Positions 34,117-46,714 of a DNA stretch of 64,000 bases are shown one piece after another (the first letter of the stretch is position 1; each line of letters begins with the position of its first letter). Under the pieces are notes generated by a model. That model was not told the origin of the DNA and searched no databases. It was given only the letters and a program-made list of their open reading frames with translations. The stretch comes from Echiichthys vipera. Its lineage: Eukaryota > Chordata > Actinopteri > Perciformes > Trachinidae. The position numbers and the translations under genes are program-made. The DNA is taken from contig OY829651.1 in NCBI GenBank assembly GCA_963691815.1, forward strand, positions 17,229,387-17,293,386, written 5' to 3'.

Positions 34117-37100
34117 TTACCGAGCAAATGGTGAGTAAGAGAGCAGGTGGTGCTCCAGGAGATGTGTTGCTCTTCGTCTTATCTCTCCTTCACTGTTGTA
34201 CTGAACGGCTTCTAACAGTGAAAGCCCGCCTTCCCTCACAAACTCCTCTGCCACCTAAGGGGAAGGAACATCTTCGATAAAAAACTGTTACAACCAGTCG
34301 CTTGCTAAAAGCTGATCGCTATCTGGTTTGGTTATCTCTTCAGAGCAGCATCATAGTTTCAAAGCCTTCACTAATTTACCTGTGGACCACTAACTACCAG
34401 CATGAAGAGGATATCCATACTCAGGGTCACCATCTCTTGGTTGGCCATTTTAAGTGTGGCACAAAGTGCAGACAGCAATCCATGATGGGCCAGCTGGACA
34501 CAAAACTCCTTTTTCTTGTGGGAAATGTTTGCTAGAACCCTCAGGATCTAACAAGAATATAACAACAAGACACGAAATAGTGAGATGGGGTGTATGAGTG
34601 AAAAGAAAACGCAAAACAAACACATTGTTCATCATCAAAGTAGCCTAATATAATCCATGAAAGCAATGACATATCAAAGACCATGGTATTGATGCCTTGA
34701 GAGAAAGGGAGGAGCTGGATCAGTCCAGGGACCAGGTCGAGCGTCAGCAGAGCAGAGCAGAAAGCAGTAGAGTGAGCTGTAACAGAACATGAACATATAA
34801 TACCATTTAATAATAATTAATTAAATTATTATTATTATTATTATTAAATAACTAATAATAACTATGAATTAAAGTTTCATATAAAATTTGAATGAGTAGA
34901 GAAAGTTTTGTTCAACAGATGATGCACAGGTGCCAAAACAGACTCCAAGCTAAATCCAACAACTGTTTGGGTGACGCATCAATGGAGATTAAGTGTTGAA
35001 TATTACTTTTGTGTGCTTACAGCCTTAGTAAAGTCTGCTGGTATGAGCTGCCCCTAAACCCAGCCTGTCCCTGAGCCTAATAACCCAGAGAATACATAAA
35101 ACAGAAAGCCTAATACACACAATTTCAGTACAGAAGTATGTGTTTGAGATTCGGCAAAGATCACAACTATAACAAGACTGTTCAAACCTGTGAGGTTGTT
35201 GAGGACCCAGGCAATCTCTCTAGCTAACGCTGGCTGGGTCTGCAGGGAGGCCTGAAGAAGCGCACACAGAGCAACCACGAGACGAATGTCACCCACTTGA
35301 GCGCTCAGGTCTTTCGATGGACAGGAGGACAGGAGGTTTCCCACGCACCTCAGCAGAGGACAGATGAGCTAGAGAGCAAGAACACGTTCAAAATCTCCAC
35401 GTCAGTTTAACAGTTGCATGCTTTTGCCAAAAGATAACACATGGTGTATACATTACATTGTGGATGATTTTCCAGAGTGTGCTTTATCATAAGTTTTATT
35501 TTTTTTGATTTTCTGCCTTTCACTATGGAAATCAAGCATATTTTTAGATGAGTAATTCATCACACTGAATATTTACTCACCTTCATTCATTTATAGGTTA
35601 GAGTAAAAACGCATCATTCTTTTATTGTCAAACTTTTCATAATGAGGTAATAAAGTAGCTATCCAATAACGTTTAAAAAACTCTCCTTTACTAACTGTAT
35701 AATGCAAGCAACAACCCAAAACACACAAGTCTCATAGTCTTAATTTCAGGTAATTTGTTTGGATTGTCTGAAAACACAGCTGGTGAATGTGACGCTTTTC
35801 AGCAGCCGACTTCCATGAAAGCACCACCAAAGAAATCTTAAATTATTCACTGTGATGGATGACATAACTGAAGCATAGTTAAAGCCTTTGCAAATTAATT
35901 TTTATTCCATGCTGCCATGATCTAAAAACCCACGAGGAATCAATCTTAACGCGTCATGTATGCTTTGAAAAATGTGAACGGTCGAATGTAATGAAAAGTA
36001 CACCACTTGTTTTGAGAGATAAAACAGAATGGAAAATAAGCAAACAAAGAAGAAAAAAACTGAAAAGCTATATACAGTATTATCTACTAATTTCCTTACC
36101 AGCTCCATTCCTTCTTCTTTGTTTCCTTCAGCCACAGCTACACCTAGTGACACTAACAGGGAGCTGCACTGCAACAGGGTCCCGTTAGCCAACAGCACTC
36201 CATTGTCCTTCATGCTTTAGAGTGAGATAAAGGCAGAAGAGAGACGGTTTGTGCAGCAACTAGATATAAAGATAGCTGAGTAAATATAGTGTTGACACTT
36301 CTCTCTCACCTGCATGTGAGGTAGTGCAGACACCACGCACACTCAATGGCAGGTGCCAGGCCAAACTTTGGGTCAGGAGTCAGGACTGATAACAACTGTG
36401 AAGGTAAGCTGGAGGTCAGGACCATCCTGCAGACAAAAATGACAGATTATCATACAACTGACGAGACTGCTTAGTGTAAGGAATTATTTGAGCATTTTCT
36501 GAGAGAACTTCAATGTAGAGAATGCGTGTCATTACGGGATTATTGTCTCTGCTGCATCTTTGGCCTGGAGAAGCTGAGAAAGTGTGAACCCCACAGCTTC
36601 CACCACCGCAAGGTTATGTCTCTGGTTCTGGACACACACACAGTAACAACAAGAGAGACATGTTAGCATTACATTTAACCTTGTGTGGCACCAGTTCAGA
36701 TCTATGCCCAAATTTGTTTTTGATTCTGTTTCTTTGCAAAAACTTTATTTATTATTTGACAAAGATTTACTGGTAGGTAAATTAGGTACATTCAAGACAT
36801 TGGTGTGGTTATAATGTTGAAGATGAGTTAACCTTGTTAGTTTACCTCTATACAGTTGGCCAGAGCTGGTATTATTCCCTGGGCCAAGAGCTTCTCTTTT
36901 ACAGCATCACTGTCTGGACATAAATTACCTAGCGTGTAGAGACACAGCTCCTGCGTACACATGTAAATACATACATGGAAATTCAAAAATCTCCTGTAAT
37001 AATAATATCAAACACAACACCTGGTATAAGTGGGTACTCACGGTGAATTTGGGGCTCTGGCCGGACAGGTAGGTGAGCAGGTAGGGGGTGGCAGGCAAAC

Positions 37101-38487
37101 AGGCTGGTGACACGTTGGTGTGGGGAGAATGAGACAGTTCATGAAGGCACCGGACAGCCTGTAGGCGGCACGTAGCATCAGAGCCAGTGAGGAGACCAAC
37201 CAGAAGATGCATACTATTCTCCTGCCTACAGGAGGAACAGACATATACACAGACACGCCACATGAGAAACAGATACAAATGTCGATAACCCCCTTTGAAC
37301 TCATTGGATGTGGCGATAGAAGTTACCACCGTACTTGATGAAGACGAGCTGCGCTGATGGGTCACGGAGAGCTTTACTCAGAGCTTTCATATTGACTTCC
37401 CTCTCCGGCCCACTGTGTTGAAGTTTGTGGAACAAACTGACCACATCCTGTGGATGAAAGGAGCAGAATAAGATGAGTTAGTTTTACTTTACATACCAAA
37501 ACATGATATTTCACAACATCTGTCTCACCTTTTCTCCTGAGTTAGTGTCCATGGTGAGCTCTGTCTGGTCCTCATCGTCGTTCAGCAGGAGTCTCTTGCT
37601 CACAAGCTGTCTGTCTCTACGGGCTTGTCTCAGCGCTACAGCATTTAACATAGACAAATATCACATCGCCTTCTGCTGCAGTAAATCAGAGTATCATACT
37701 GTTATAACAGCTGTTGTCAAGAAGATTCCCTACAAGCCATCAATCTGTCAAAATCAGAGACGAAGCTGCCCTGTGGATGAGTTAATCATAGGTTAAATTT
37801 TAATGGGGGGTGGGTGGTCATATTAATGAGGGAACATAGGGCTGAGGGAACACAGGGATGAGGGAGCACAGGGCTGAGGGAGCACAGGGCTGAGGGAGCA
37901 CAGGGCTGAGGGTGCTTGTTGATTGACACATTTGTCTAACCTATCTATTCGCCTACAGGGCCCTGTTTCAGGGGAAATGTCTGTTTCACGGGTGCCCTTT
38001 TTCTAACAAACAGGACAGGCAGAAATGCAGATATCGTTAGTTATGAAGTCGCAGCTAACGTTAGCTGTAATGTGTTGATGTGACAGCTGACTGCATGCTG
38101 GAAGGGCTTTCCCATTCAAGAGCTTTTTAGATTGCCATTATCTCATAATTTGACGTGTGTACTATGGGCTAGTTTAGCTAAGTTATATCAGAACAAAAAC
38201 TTCAGGTTTGGTCAACTCTCCATACCGTTGTTGACGTTAAATTGGCTAACGTGTCTTTTCTAACATTAGCTATATGACGACTTGTTTCAAAGCCTCGTTG
38301 TTGTTTTTTACATTGGCCTATTGACTAACCGTTAAGTTAATTACACAGTAGTATCAGAAAATAAACACATCATAGCGTTATTTAACGTTAACAGACCTTT
38401 CTCGTGCTCTCGCCTCTTTAACTTGAGCTCCTCCAGGCTGTTGTCTTGACGACCAGCTTTGTGGCGAACTTTGTTTAACCGCCACAT
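34117..38487 (-). CDS. tmco6: TMCO6, transmembrane and coiled-coil domain protein 6
   Basis: Twelve exons: 38487-38397, 37635-37529, 37447-37335, 37225-37042, 36950-36846, 36627-36536, 36426-36310, 36214-36100, 35368-35188, 34776-34682, 34547-34380, 34254-34117. Phase is kept throughout, giving 501 codons plus stop (human TMCO6 about 493). The N-terminus is basic and helical (RRDRQLVSKRLLLNDD), followed by armadillo-type helical repeats like those of importin alpha. Best-conserved parts are LQAVRCLHELSHS and ACLPATPYLLTYLSGQ (exon 4), AWCLHYLTCS (exon 7) and WVLNNLTA (exons 9-10). Exon 3 uses the donor AA|GTACGG rather than a nearby GTGG; only this restores the frame into exon 4. The molecular role of TMCO6 is poorly defined. 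Confidence 0.92.
37828..37915. repeat. 16-bp minisatellite in tmco6 intron 1
   Basis: About five copies of GAGGGAGCACAGGGCT with minor changes in the first two (GAACATAGGGCT, GAACACAGGGAT). The last three units are identical, suggesting recent homogenisation. It is a G-rich tract lying between exons 1 and 2. Confidence 0.9.
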
Positions 38488-38730
38488 TTAGTTAGCTTTA
38501 GTCGTTAAAACAGTTAAACGGCAGTTTAGCCAGTTGATTATTTCATGGTGGAAGATTGTTGTTCTTCAAATGTTCGTAGCCTAAAGACTTGAAGCTGTTC
38601 TTCGGTGTTTTGTGAAAGCAGCCAGCCGCTGCAGCGCCACCCTGAGGTCACGCCTGGCACAAACAGGTACCGGACTCACCATTGGAAGACGTCCATAGTA
38701 ACACACTTAATATAGGCCTAGTTCATAGAG

Positions 38731-38770
38731 CATCTCATCTTCATCCGCTTATCCGGGGTCGGGTCGCGAC
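38731..38770 (+). mobile_element. Solo LINE 3' tail
   Basis: CATCTCATCTTCATCCGCTT followed by ATCCGGGGTCGGGTCGCG matches the 3' end of the LINE at 29050-29090 (same strand reading). This fragment has little else of the element. It is probably an extreme 5' truncation, about 240 bases upstream of the tmco6 start codon. Confidence 0.7.
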
Positions 38771-39657
38771 AGAGCATTTTTTTTTTTTTAAACATGGAGT
38801 TTATTTTAAACTTAAAAGCATAATGTACACTGTATAAACCTTTTCAAAGATGTAAACATGAACATTCTAAATGTGTCCTAGCTTATTTCCTGTTGAATGA
38901 CATCAGCTGACAGGAAGTTAACAAGGACCAAGGCTGTTGCCTAGCAATTTAATTCCATTAAAAAGGTGTATATATATGAAAGCGTTATCAAACATGTAAT
39001 GTTTTCTTCTAAAAAAACTTGCTTTTCACAAACGGGTATTTATTCCAATACCAAAAAAGGTCTAGGCTCACATTAGCTGATGAAAATGAATGTTGAAATG
39101 AAAAATGAATAAATATAAAACTGGTCGAAATGTTGTGATGTGTTGTTTTTTTCCCTTCCTAGTTAATATGCATATATTAAGAACAAATTAAGATGTAGGA
39201 CAGTTGTGGAAAAAACTCCCTGAGACAGAGAGATTACGCTTAAGAGACATTTTTCTGTTCATTCGACTTAATTTTGACTTCATTTCCTTCAAAGAAATCA
39301 TGAAAACCCTGATTATTTCATGAAATAATCAGTTATAAATCCGTTCTACATATTCACACCATTAAAGTGGAAATATCAGATGTAAAGGGAAAACTCAGAC
39401 TATGTGGATTAACACATACAACAAATTAAAAAAGATAAAAAAAGGTACCAAAATAGAAAAGTCTCTTTCTCTTTACAGTTCTGAATGATCCTTCTAACCA
39501 TTAAAATATGGTTAGAAATGCGACGGACAGGAAGCGTTGCCTTCATCCTTTGGTTCTGTCATCCTCGTCATGACTCTGTGCCCTTGGAGGATTTCTTTTT
39601 CTGTGAACAGTGGCAGAAACAGCGGCAGGTTCAAAAAGAAAGCTGAGCGACTGAAGA
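38771..39657. other. Spacer between tmco6 and tcof1
   Basis: AT-rich sequence with no supported exon. AATAAA motifs on the minus strand (for example TTTATT near 39050 and 38790) could end the leftward tcof1 transcript. Confidence 0.45.
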
Positions 39658-42305
39658 CTAATCGTGCTGCGTTGATAACATGTTATTCTGCTTTGACAAG
39701 AGTTGGTGAAGAGTACTGTGTGGAGAAACCTTTTTTCGGATGGTGTCACTTGAGGGTGTTTGGAGGGTTTGTGTTTCTGCAGCGTCTTGGACAGAAATGG
39801 CTGGTGTTTCTGGGACCTCAGCTGATTTCAACTTGCTTTTCTCTGACAGAATGACAAATGAAAGAGTGAATACAAAATTTCAAATTTGCATTTTGTCGTA
39901 ATGCAACTGATCTACTCACTCTTCTTCTCTGTTGGAGGACTTGGTGTCTCGGGGCTGGGTGGAGGTAGTGCTTCTGAGTCATTTAACAATGAGTACAATT
40001 TATTTTTCTTCTTCTTCTTCTTCACTTCAGTAATCTGCTCGGGCTCTTCCTCTCCGTCAATGCTCTTCGATTTACTTGTTGTTTTTTCTTCAACTATCTG
40101 CTCTGACTCGCCCTCATTATGATCGTCTTTGTGCTTCTTTTTCTTTTCTTTAACTATCACCTCTGAATTGTCCTCACTTCTTGCGTTCTCCTTTCTCTTC
40201 TTTGCTTTCTTTTCTTTTCTCTCAGCTGTCTGCTCTGAATTTTCTCTGTTTTCCTCTACATTTTGCTCCGATTCCCCCTCACTTTCAGCTGTCTTTTTCA
40301 TCTTTGCTTTCCTTTCTTCAACTATCTGCTCTGAATTATCGTTTACGTTTTCAACTATCTGCTCTAAACCTGCCTCTCGATCAACTGTCTTGCTCTTCTT
40401 CTTCTTTTCTTTCTTTTCTTCAGCTGCGTACTCTGAATTGTCCTCAGTTTTAGTTTTCTCCTTTTTCTTCTTCTTTGCTTTCTTTTTTTGCACTATTGTT
40501 TCTGAAATGTCCTCATAACCGACATCCCCAGTTTTGTTTATGACTTCTTCCTTATCTGAGGGTTTATCAGCAAACTCCTGCTCTTCGACTTCAATTTTCT
40601 TTTCCTCCTTACTGTTTTTATCTTTTCCATCTCCACCAGTCTCATCTGTATTCTCTTCCACCTTGTTGTCGGTCATCTCCTTTTTCTTCTTCTTCTTCTT
40701 GGGCTCAGACGCAGTTTTTTCTTCACTGGGAGTCACATCTTTGTTCTTCTTCTTTGGACCGCGTGTTGACGGGGAAGGAGTGGGTTTTGCTGGTTTGTCC
40801 TCTCCAGCGTTGATCGCTTGGTCTTGGCTCGGGGTGGCAGAGGAGGTCACAGGTGCAGTAGCTTTTGGCCTGCTCCTCTTGGGTGTACTGTTCTTTGTTG
40901 GTGTTTCTGTCATGGCTTTCTCTTCCACCTTTGCATTCTTTCCGACTGTGCTGTTACTCTGTTGCGCAGGAGTGTCAGTTTTTGGCGGAGCCTTGGCCCG
41001 GGGTTTCCTCACTCTCTTTTTCACAGGTAGTGGTGTAGACGTGTCCAGAGAATTGATGGTGTCCATCTTGGCCATGTCGGACTCTGTGGAAACACGGTGA
41101 AGACATTGAACAAACAGGGCTAGGTGGTACAAATGCTTGAAAAGAAAACATCAATGGCGGCCACACAGCTACTGTACACAGCTCTGTTTGTATGAAATCA
41201 CTGTTTCCCATGGTGAGGTTGTTCATGGGAGGTGCTGTCCTGTCTGGTGGTTGTCTCTCTCCATTTACGTGAGAGGACCCAGCTCTCCTCGTCTTTTCAT
41301 CTTCCACCATGTCCTGCATTTTCCAATCCTCCTCTCAAATCTCTCCACCCTTTATTTCTTTTTCCAATGAGAAAGGCACACATTTCTCATTTCATTACCT
41401 AGAGTACCTGACTATCAAATAGCCAAAATACATGGGGAATGGACACACAGTCTGTTTTGCAGGTTTTGGAAGCTGTGCTGCCTCACATTGCCCTTTGATA
41501 TAAAGAGGTAAGTGCGCAGGTGCACGCGGCTTTCGTGGCTCATGTAGCAGCTTCAATTGGACACAATGGCTGCGCACCGCGTATGCACGGTTTAGTTTCT
41601 CGTCACTAGTGTTTTATCACTGTTTCGGAACTAATATCCATCCATACAAACGCACCTGAAAATTCCTGTTCACATACACTGGGCATGAATGTGCCAGCGT
41701 AAGGCTGATTATGCTGCCGGACATGATAATTGTTGCAAATAGCTCGAATAACAGCTCGTCTCCTGCGCATGTAGGCAGTAATGGCTTTATAAAATGCACA
41801 CTTTAACTGCACCACAGCTGCTAGCATAAAAGGCTTTATTGGGCTTTAGTGGGTTATCCACGGCGATGTAACCACCTGTAGTCAAGGTCGATGTTTGCTT
41901 TCTTCTGCAAAAGGGGTCACATGATAGGGGCGGGACTGATCAGGGGATGTTGCGACTAAAAAGACCCAATCAGAAAGTGAACCTGGGGCCTGCATCATCG
42001 TTTTGAAAGGTCTCTGTTGCCACTCGTCCAGAATTAAATGCAATCCCAGAGTTTTCAAAGTCAGCAGCATTTCCAAACGTCTCCATTCTAGGTCCTCGCA
42101 AACGCCAGAGTAGTGTAGATGCCAGGCGTAGATGTAGAGAAAGATATACATTCTAAAGTGAAAATGTACTGGTGTCAATTTCCCAAGAACTGAGTTGTTT
42201 CAGTTCTTGGGAAATATTAGCACAGTTACTTAATCTGATGAATTGGAATTTGGTCTGTGGGGCAGAAGCACGCCAGTGCGCGCACACACACACACACACA
42301 CATGC

Positions 42306-42370
<65 letters not shown>

Positions 42371-45249
42371 CCTACCTACCTGTCATCTGCAGGACCAGTT
42401 TCTTCCATTTATCTATGTCCAGACTGCTGTCAGAGTCCGAATCATCTCCTCCAGTAGCCACAACCTTGTCTTTTGTCTGGGTCCTTGATTTTTTCACCTT
42501 GAGGACATTTTTTACAGATTTCTCTTCACTTTTTTTCCTTTTCACTGTCACAGCCTAAAACAACAGAAAGAACAGCCTTATAAGCAAAGTAAAAGAACAT
42601 GAATTGGACCAGTTTTTAAACCAGGGGCTCAAATGTCGCATTAAAGAATGAAAACAGAATAAACACTTGCCTTCTTTTTAGGTGTCTCTGGGTTGTTTAC
42701 AGGTTTGTCCTTCTTCTTTGGAGTGGCTGGACATAAAAAGTAGAATGGGTTACTAATGTATTCAAGTTCACAACCAGACCATCACTTCTTACTTCTTCTT
42801 TGACCGTGGTCAACTTTGGCCAAGTGTAAACACAGGGCTGTTGCGACTGCTGCTGTTTCTCCTTCTTTGATTTACAGAATAATTTAACTTAAACAGTCAC
42901 TCGCATCTTCGGCTTTGATTAAAAGAAACGACAGAGCAATTCATTCTAATTATCAGGCTCTGCTCCAAGAGTTGGACCCCTTATTATGAGTTTCAAGAAA
43001 GAAGCACTCATACCCTTAACTGGAGTCCCTTTGGCCGAGCCAGGCTGCCTTTTCTTTTTTGAGTCACTGAGAGAAATAGAAACAATATTTAGGAAACATT
43101 ACATCAGAGACAAAGTCCGGTCAAGATGTTTGATTCCCACAAACAATGAAATAATCATACTCACTTTAACCACAAACTGTAGATGTCCAGTAATGATGGA
43201 GATGGCTGTGTCTCTGTTTGCTGAAAAATAACATAAGACCATGCAATCTTTAGACAGTTTGTTATGCGGCCCTGAAACAATTTCTTTTTTTTGTTCCCAT
43301 ATGAATCAGATTCACAGATCTTTTCAGAGTGGACGTAAGGAAAAGCATTCCTGAAAGCAATCACATTATTGATGCCTCAATAAATACTGTTAAACCCAAG
43401 TTTAACAATCCAGAGTGTGGAGTTTAATTTCCCTTGGTCATGTGTGTCCAACCTTAAATTGTTCTGTTTCCCCAGTTTTACCAGATTGGGAACCACTGCA
43501 CTAAACTACAGTCAGCTTAGATTTAGTTGTAACTATTTTAATTTGAAACATGATCTCACGTATCTCAATAACGACATTATGATATATCATGTTTTCTGGT
43601 AATTCAATAAATAGTCTATATGAAATAATACGATGGTAAAGCCTCTTTCTGTTTACTTTCGTGAATTAATAAGTATTTTCACATTTAATGGAGAACTTTA
43701 AAAAAAAAAGAAGAGAACACTCAAGAGAAACTATTCCAGCTGTACACTGACTATGCACACAAACAATGTCATATACAAACAAACTCACAATCTTTCAGGG
43801 TTCCTACGCCTTTTCCAAAGTCAAGTTCAAGAATTTCAAGGTGCTTTCTCATGGTTTTTGCACCTGTTCGTCACATTAAATTAGATGTTATCGTGCTATA
43901 AACATCCAAAATATGTTTTGTGAGAGCTTTCTACGAAGGGTGACATATTAAAGGAGAACAATACTTCGTATTTGTAGATAGACTTGCCGTTAGAGCTTAG
44001 TCGACTAATAGATAGAGTCGACTATCTGTTACTCATCAAAAGTCTCTCAGATATGTAGAGCTTCTTTTATCCTTCTTATATAATATTTGCCATCCCATAT
44101 TACCTAAATTTCAAGCACTTTCAGGCACTATTCAAAATCCAAGCACTTTTCAAACCTTGAAAACGCCACAGTAAAATGTAAGTGTTTTCAAAGATTTCCA
44201 GCACCCGAAGAACCATGAATCTTCAAATGATACTCCCTCAAAATCTAATAAATTAGATTTTCTTTAAAATTTGAGTTAGTATGTACTTGTTATTATCAGT
44301 TTAGATTGTGTAATTTTGTATCGTGATCAGTTGCGGATCAAGGTGGTCATGGGCCCCTAGACTACTGTTCGTCTGGGCCCCCACATTATTAATCATGCTT
44401 TATCAGAAAAAACCCGCTAGAACAGAAGGACAGTCCACAACCTTGAATAATCCTGTCAATTTAGGAATTTTTCGCTGTTCTTTCAGTCGTTGCTATTACA
44501 TTTCCTTTCTGCAATACTGTCTGGAAACAGTAAGCGAGGTATCGTTTGACAACAAAACTGACCGTATGATCCCCGGCCACATGGTTGGGTAAATGTGTCC
44601 CATATCTATCCAATCAGTGACTTGGAAATGTTTCTAAATGCCCTAATAGTTGCCACCCCCCCCAGTGTAGTAAATAAAAAATAAAAATTAGTAGGGCCAA
44701 TCCGGGGCCCCTGCACACCTGGGTCCCCTAGTCTGCAGCCTAGGCCAGCCTGTGCATTAAACCCCCTCTGATCGTGATATATGTTTTCATCGTGATACGA
44801 TTCCATACTGAGTAATCGCCTGCCACTAGTTTGAAAACTACTGCGAAGAGTGTGGGAGTAACCACTGACCCAGTGGATACAGTAGTAACAGTGTTATTCG
44901 TGGCCCATAACGTGACGACAACTGGAGGAAAGTTCAACATAAAATAGTAATAAAATAGTTGTGTATATACAAAACAGTGTAGTTTAACAGTAAAGGCAGT
45001 GTATAAAGAAGGCAAGTCACTGATCACTGGGGTTGCTTCTTGTTTCACACTTGTAGCATTGTTGTGCAGCACCTGCAATAGTTACCGTGTTACTACAGTC
45101 TGTGTGTGTGTGTGTGTGTGTGAGTGTGTGTGTGTGTTGACCTGTGGGCTGTGCCTCTGTAGTTCATCAGCAGCTGAGTGGAAACCATGCTCCTTCAAAT
45201 GGCGGTAGATCAGCTGGGTCAGCTCGTGCTTTGATGCGTTCACCGACAT
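39658..45249 (-). CDS. tcof1: Treacle-like nucleolar protein, TCOF1
   Basis: Treacle supports ribosomal DNA transcription and pre-rRNA processing in the nucleolus; human loss causes Treacher Collins syndrome. Seven coding exons: 45249-45142, 43220-43165, 43066-43014, 42726-42671, 42554-42380, 41083-39920, 39842-39658, in phase, about 598 codons. Exon 1 is a LisH motif (HELTQLIYRHLKEHGF). Exon 2 carries LLDIYSLWLK, matching the human LLDIYTHW region. Exon 5 has an acidic Ser cluster then LDIDKWKKLVLQMT. Exon 6 (388 codons) is a low-complexity block of alternating acidic and Lys-rich units (EQIVEE...KKKK). The intron after exon 4 uses a GC donor. The protein is much shorter than human treacle (about 1488). 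Adjacency to arsi supports the call. The last exon and stop are the least certain part. Confidence 0.85.
42178..42215. repeat. Perfect 16-bp inverted repeat in tcof1 intron 5
   Basis: ATTTCCCAAGAACTGA (42178-42193) is exactly the complement of 42200-42215, with a six-base spacer GTTGTT. The transcribed strand would form a stable hairpin. It lies about 165 bases past the exon 5 donor. Confidence 0.92.
42279..42371. repeat. (CACG)n microsatellite beside tcof1 exon 5 donor
   Basis: A CA tract of about 20 bases followed by about 17 units of CACG. On the transcribed strand the repeat begins within about 10 bases of the exon 5 donor GTAGGTAGGT. Alternating purine-pyrimidine sequence of this sort can adopt Z-DNA. 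Confidence 0.95.
43795..44215. mobile_element. hAT-like non-autonomous repeat in tcof1 intron 1
   Basis: The left end is CAGGGTTCCTACGCC. The right end read on the complement is GGTTCTTCGGGTGCTGGAAA. The two are imperfectly inverted and carry the 'caagcactttcaa' body typical of common fish hAT-type repeats. No transposase frame is present. Confidence 0.5.
44325..44775. repeat. Probable dispersed element with GGGCCCC motifs
   Basis: GTCATGGGCCCCTAG near the left end and GGGGCCCCTGCACACCTGGG near the right end suggest a dispersed repeat with related termini within tcof1 intron 1. The family is not recognised. Confidence 0.35.
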
Positions 45250-45414
45250 GTTCGAGACACTCAGACAAATAAACACGCAAAAGTAACGGCTAACTTAAGA
45301 GTATATTCATATTTAAACTGTCGCCCACTGCGCACAGTCACTAGCACGCCATTGAAACACGCACGTTAGCACGTTGAACTCCGAACTCAGGATGTGGTTC
45401 AGTTTACCGTTGCA

Positions 45415-45437
45415 ATGCACCATGGGAGGTGTAGTTC
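45415..45437 (-). promoter_or_regulatory. tcof1: ZNF143/SBS-like motif upstream of tcof1
   Basis: The complement reads AACTACACCTCCCATGGTGC, close to the ZNF143 (Staf) binding consensus ACTACAATTCCCAGAATGC. It lies about 170-190 bases upstream of the tcof1 ATG in a CpG-containing stretch, where a housekeeping promoter is expected. Confidence 0.5.
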
Positions 45438-45459
45438 GTCCGCGAAACAGCGTCAGTTC

Positions 45460-46714
45460 AGCCCTATGGTTCAGCCATGGCACAGGCTGTCAGTGGTCCT
45501 TGCATAATATTTTTATTTCGAATAAAGCCTTCCCCTGCTAATATAAAATATCCCATTACGTAATTATGTAGGGAAGTATTTTCTGAGTCTATAGATCTCA
45601 AGGCTATGTGGGCACAGTCTGTTACTTCAGCTATATTTGCTTTTTTAAGCAGAATACCACAGTAGCACAAGTATTTTATTGAGCCATAAACACCAACCGA
45701 CAAAGACTATTTCTCGTGCCATTTCTTTCTTTTCAACCATTACGTTGCTTTCCTTTGATTTTGCTCAGTTTCTGCTCAGTTGCACATCCTGTTCCAGGAA
45801 ATAAACCTGTGAACAGACGAGCCACTCCCTTGAACCAGTCAAGGCTTGTATGATTTGGATCGCTCTAACCTTCTTGGTTAATTTCTCCTGGGGCAATCTG
45901 GTTTTACTGGAAGAGAGATCATATTAGTGATCGGATCTGTGTTTCTGAAACCGTGTATCCTGAAGCAGTTGCCTCAAGGTTGCTCCTTCAGGACTTTTGC
46001 AGAGACCTTTATGGTTTCTGGTGGTTCTAGCCTACGTCATTGACAATACTGCATACGTTGCTCTAGTAATGCTGATGATTGAATCTAGCAACTGATCTGC
46101 TGGCTTGGGAATTGAACAAGTTTAAAGTACAATACAAAATACTAGATACTAGAGATACTACACTACTTGTGGTGCTCAAACCTCCAAAATAAAATTAAAA
46201 AAATACATCGGATAAAATCAACAGCAAAGTCTCTTTCTAGAAATCATGACCTGTTTACTCAACAGTTTCATAGGGACTTTTTTTTTCTACCAGACTACAC
46301 CTGCCAACTGTATCATCGCACCAAAGGAAGCATATGGCCAAAAGGCTGATCCCTGTGACAGCATGAGATGTAAACATGAATGGTTGCCCTCCTTGGCTGA
46401 GCTGTAACGTTAGCTAGCACAGGTGAGCTAGCAGCAGTAGTGTAGTGGAGGGTATGCACAGGTAAACAGAGTATATGAACCTCTTTTTTTAGAATATACC
46501 CACCTATCAGCCAAATAGCCATTGAAACACATGGGAGAGTATACCCACTCCCTCCTTGGTAACCTACCCATCTACCTGTTAGTACATATTAGTACACCCA
46601 ACTCATCAACTACCACTACACCACTGACTAGCAGTATTGGTTCACAGCTCAGCCGAGGAGGACGAGCCTCTTGTCCATATGCTTCTTTCAGCATAAAGTT
46701 CAGAAAAAAACAGA
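45460..46714. other. Intergenic upstream of tcof1
   Basis: No supported exon. A partial TAACGTTAGCTAGC palindrome-like motif lies near 46404. The rest is ordinary AT-rich spacer. Confidence 0.45.

Noticed and set aside
37322..37334. TACG|GTGG as the donor of tmco6 exon 3
   Set aside because: It leaves phase 1, and no acceptor before exon 4 restores the conserved reading frame. AA|GTACGG does.
40129..41100. Plus-strand frames rich in Ser/Phe/Leu opposite tcof1
   Set aside because: They are antisense shadows of the Lys/Glu-rich tcof1 exon 6.
42279..42371. CRISPR-like or designed tandem array
   Set aside because: The unit is 4 bases with no spacers; it is a plain microsatellite.
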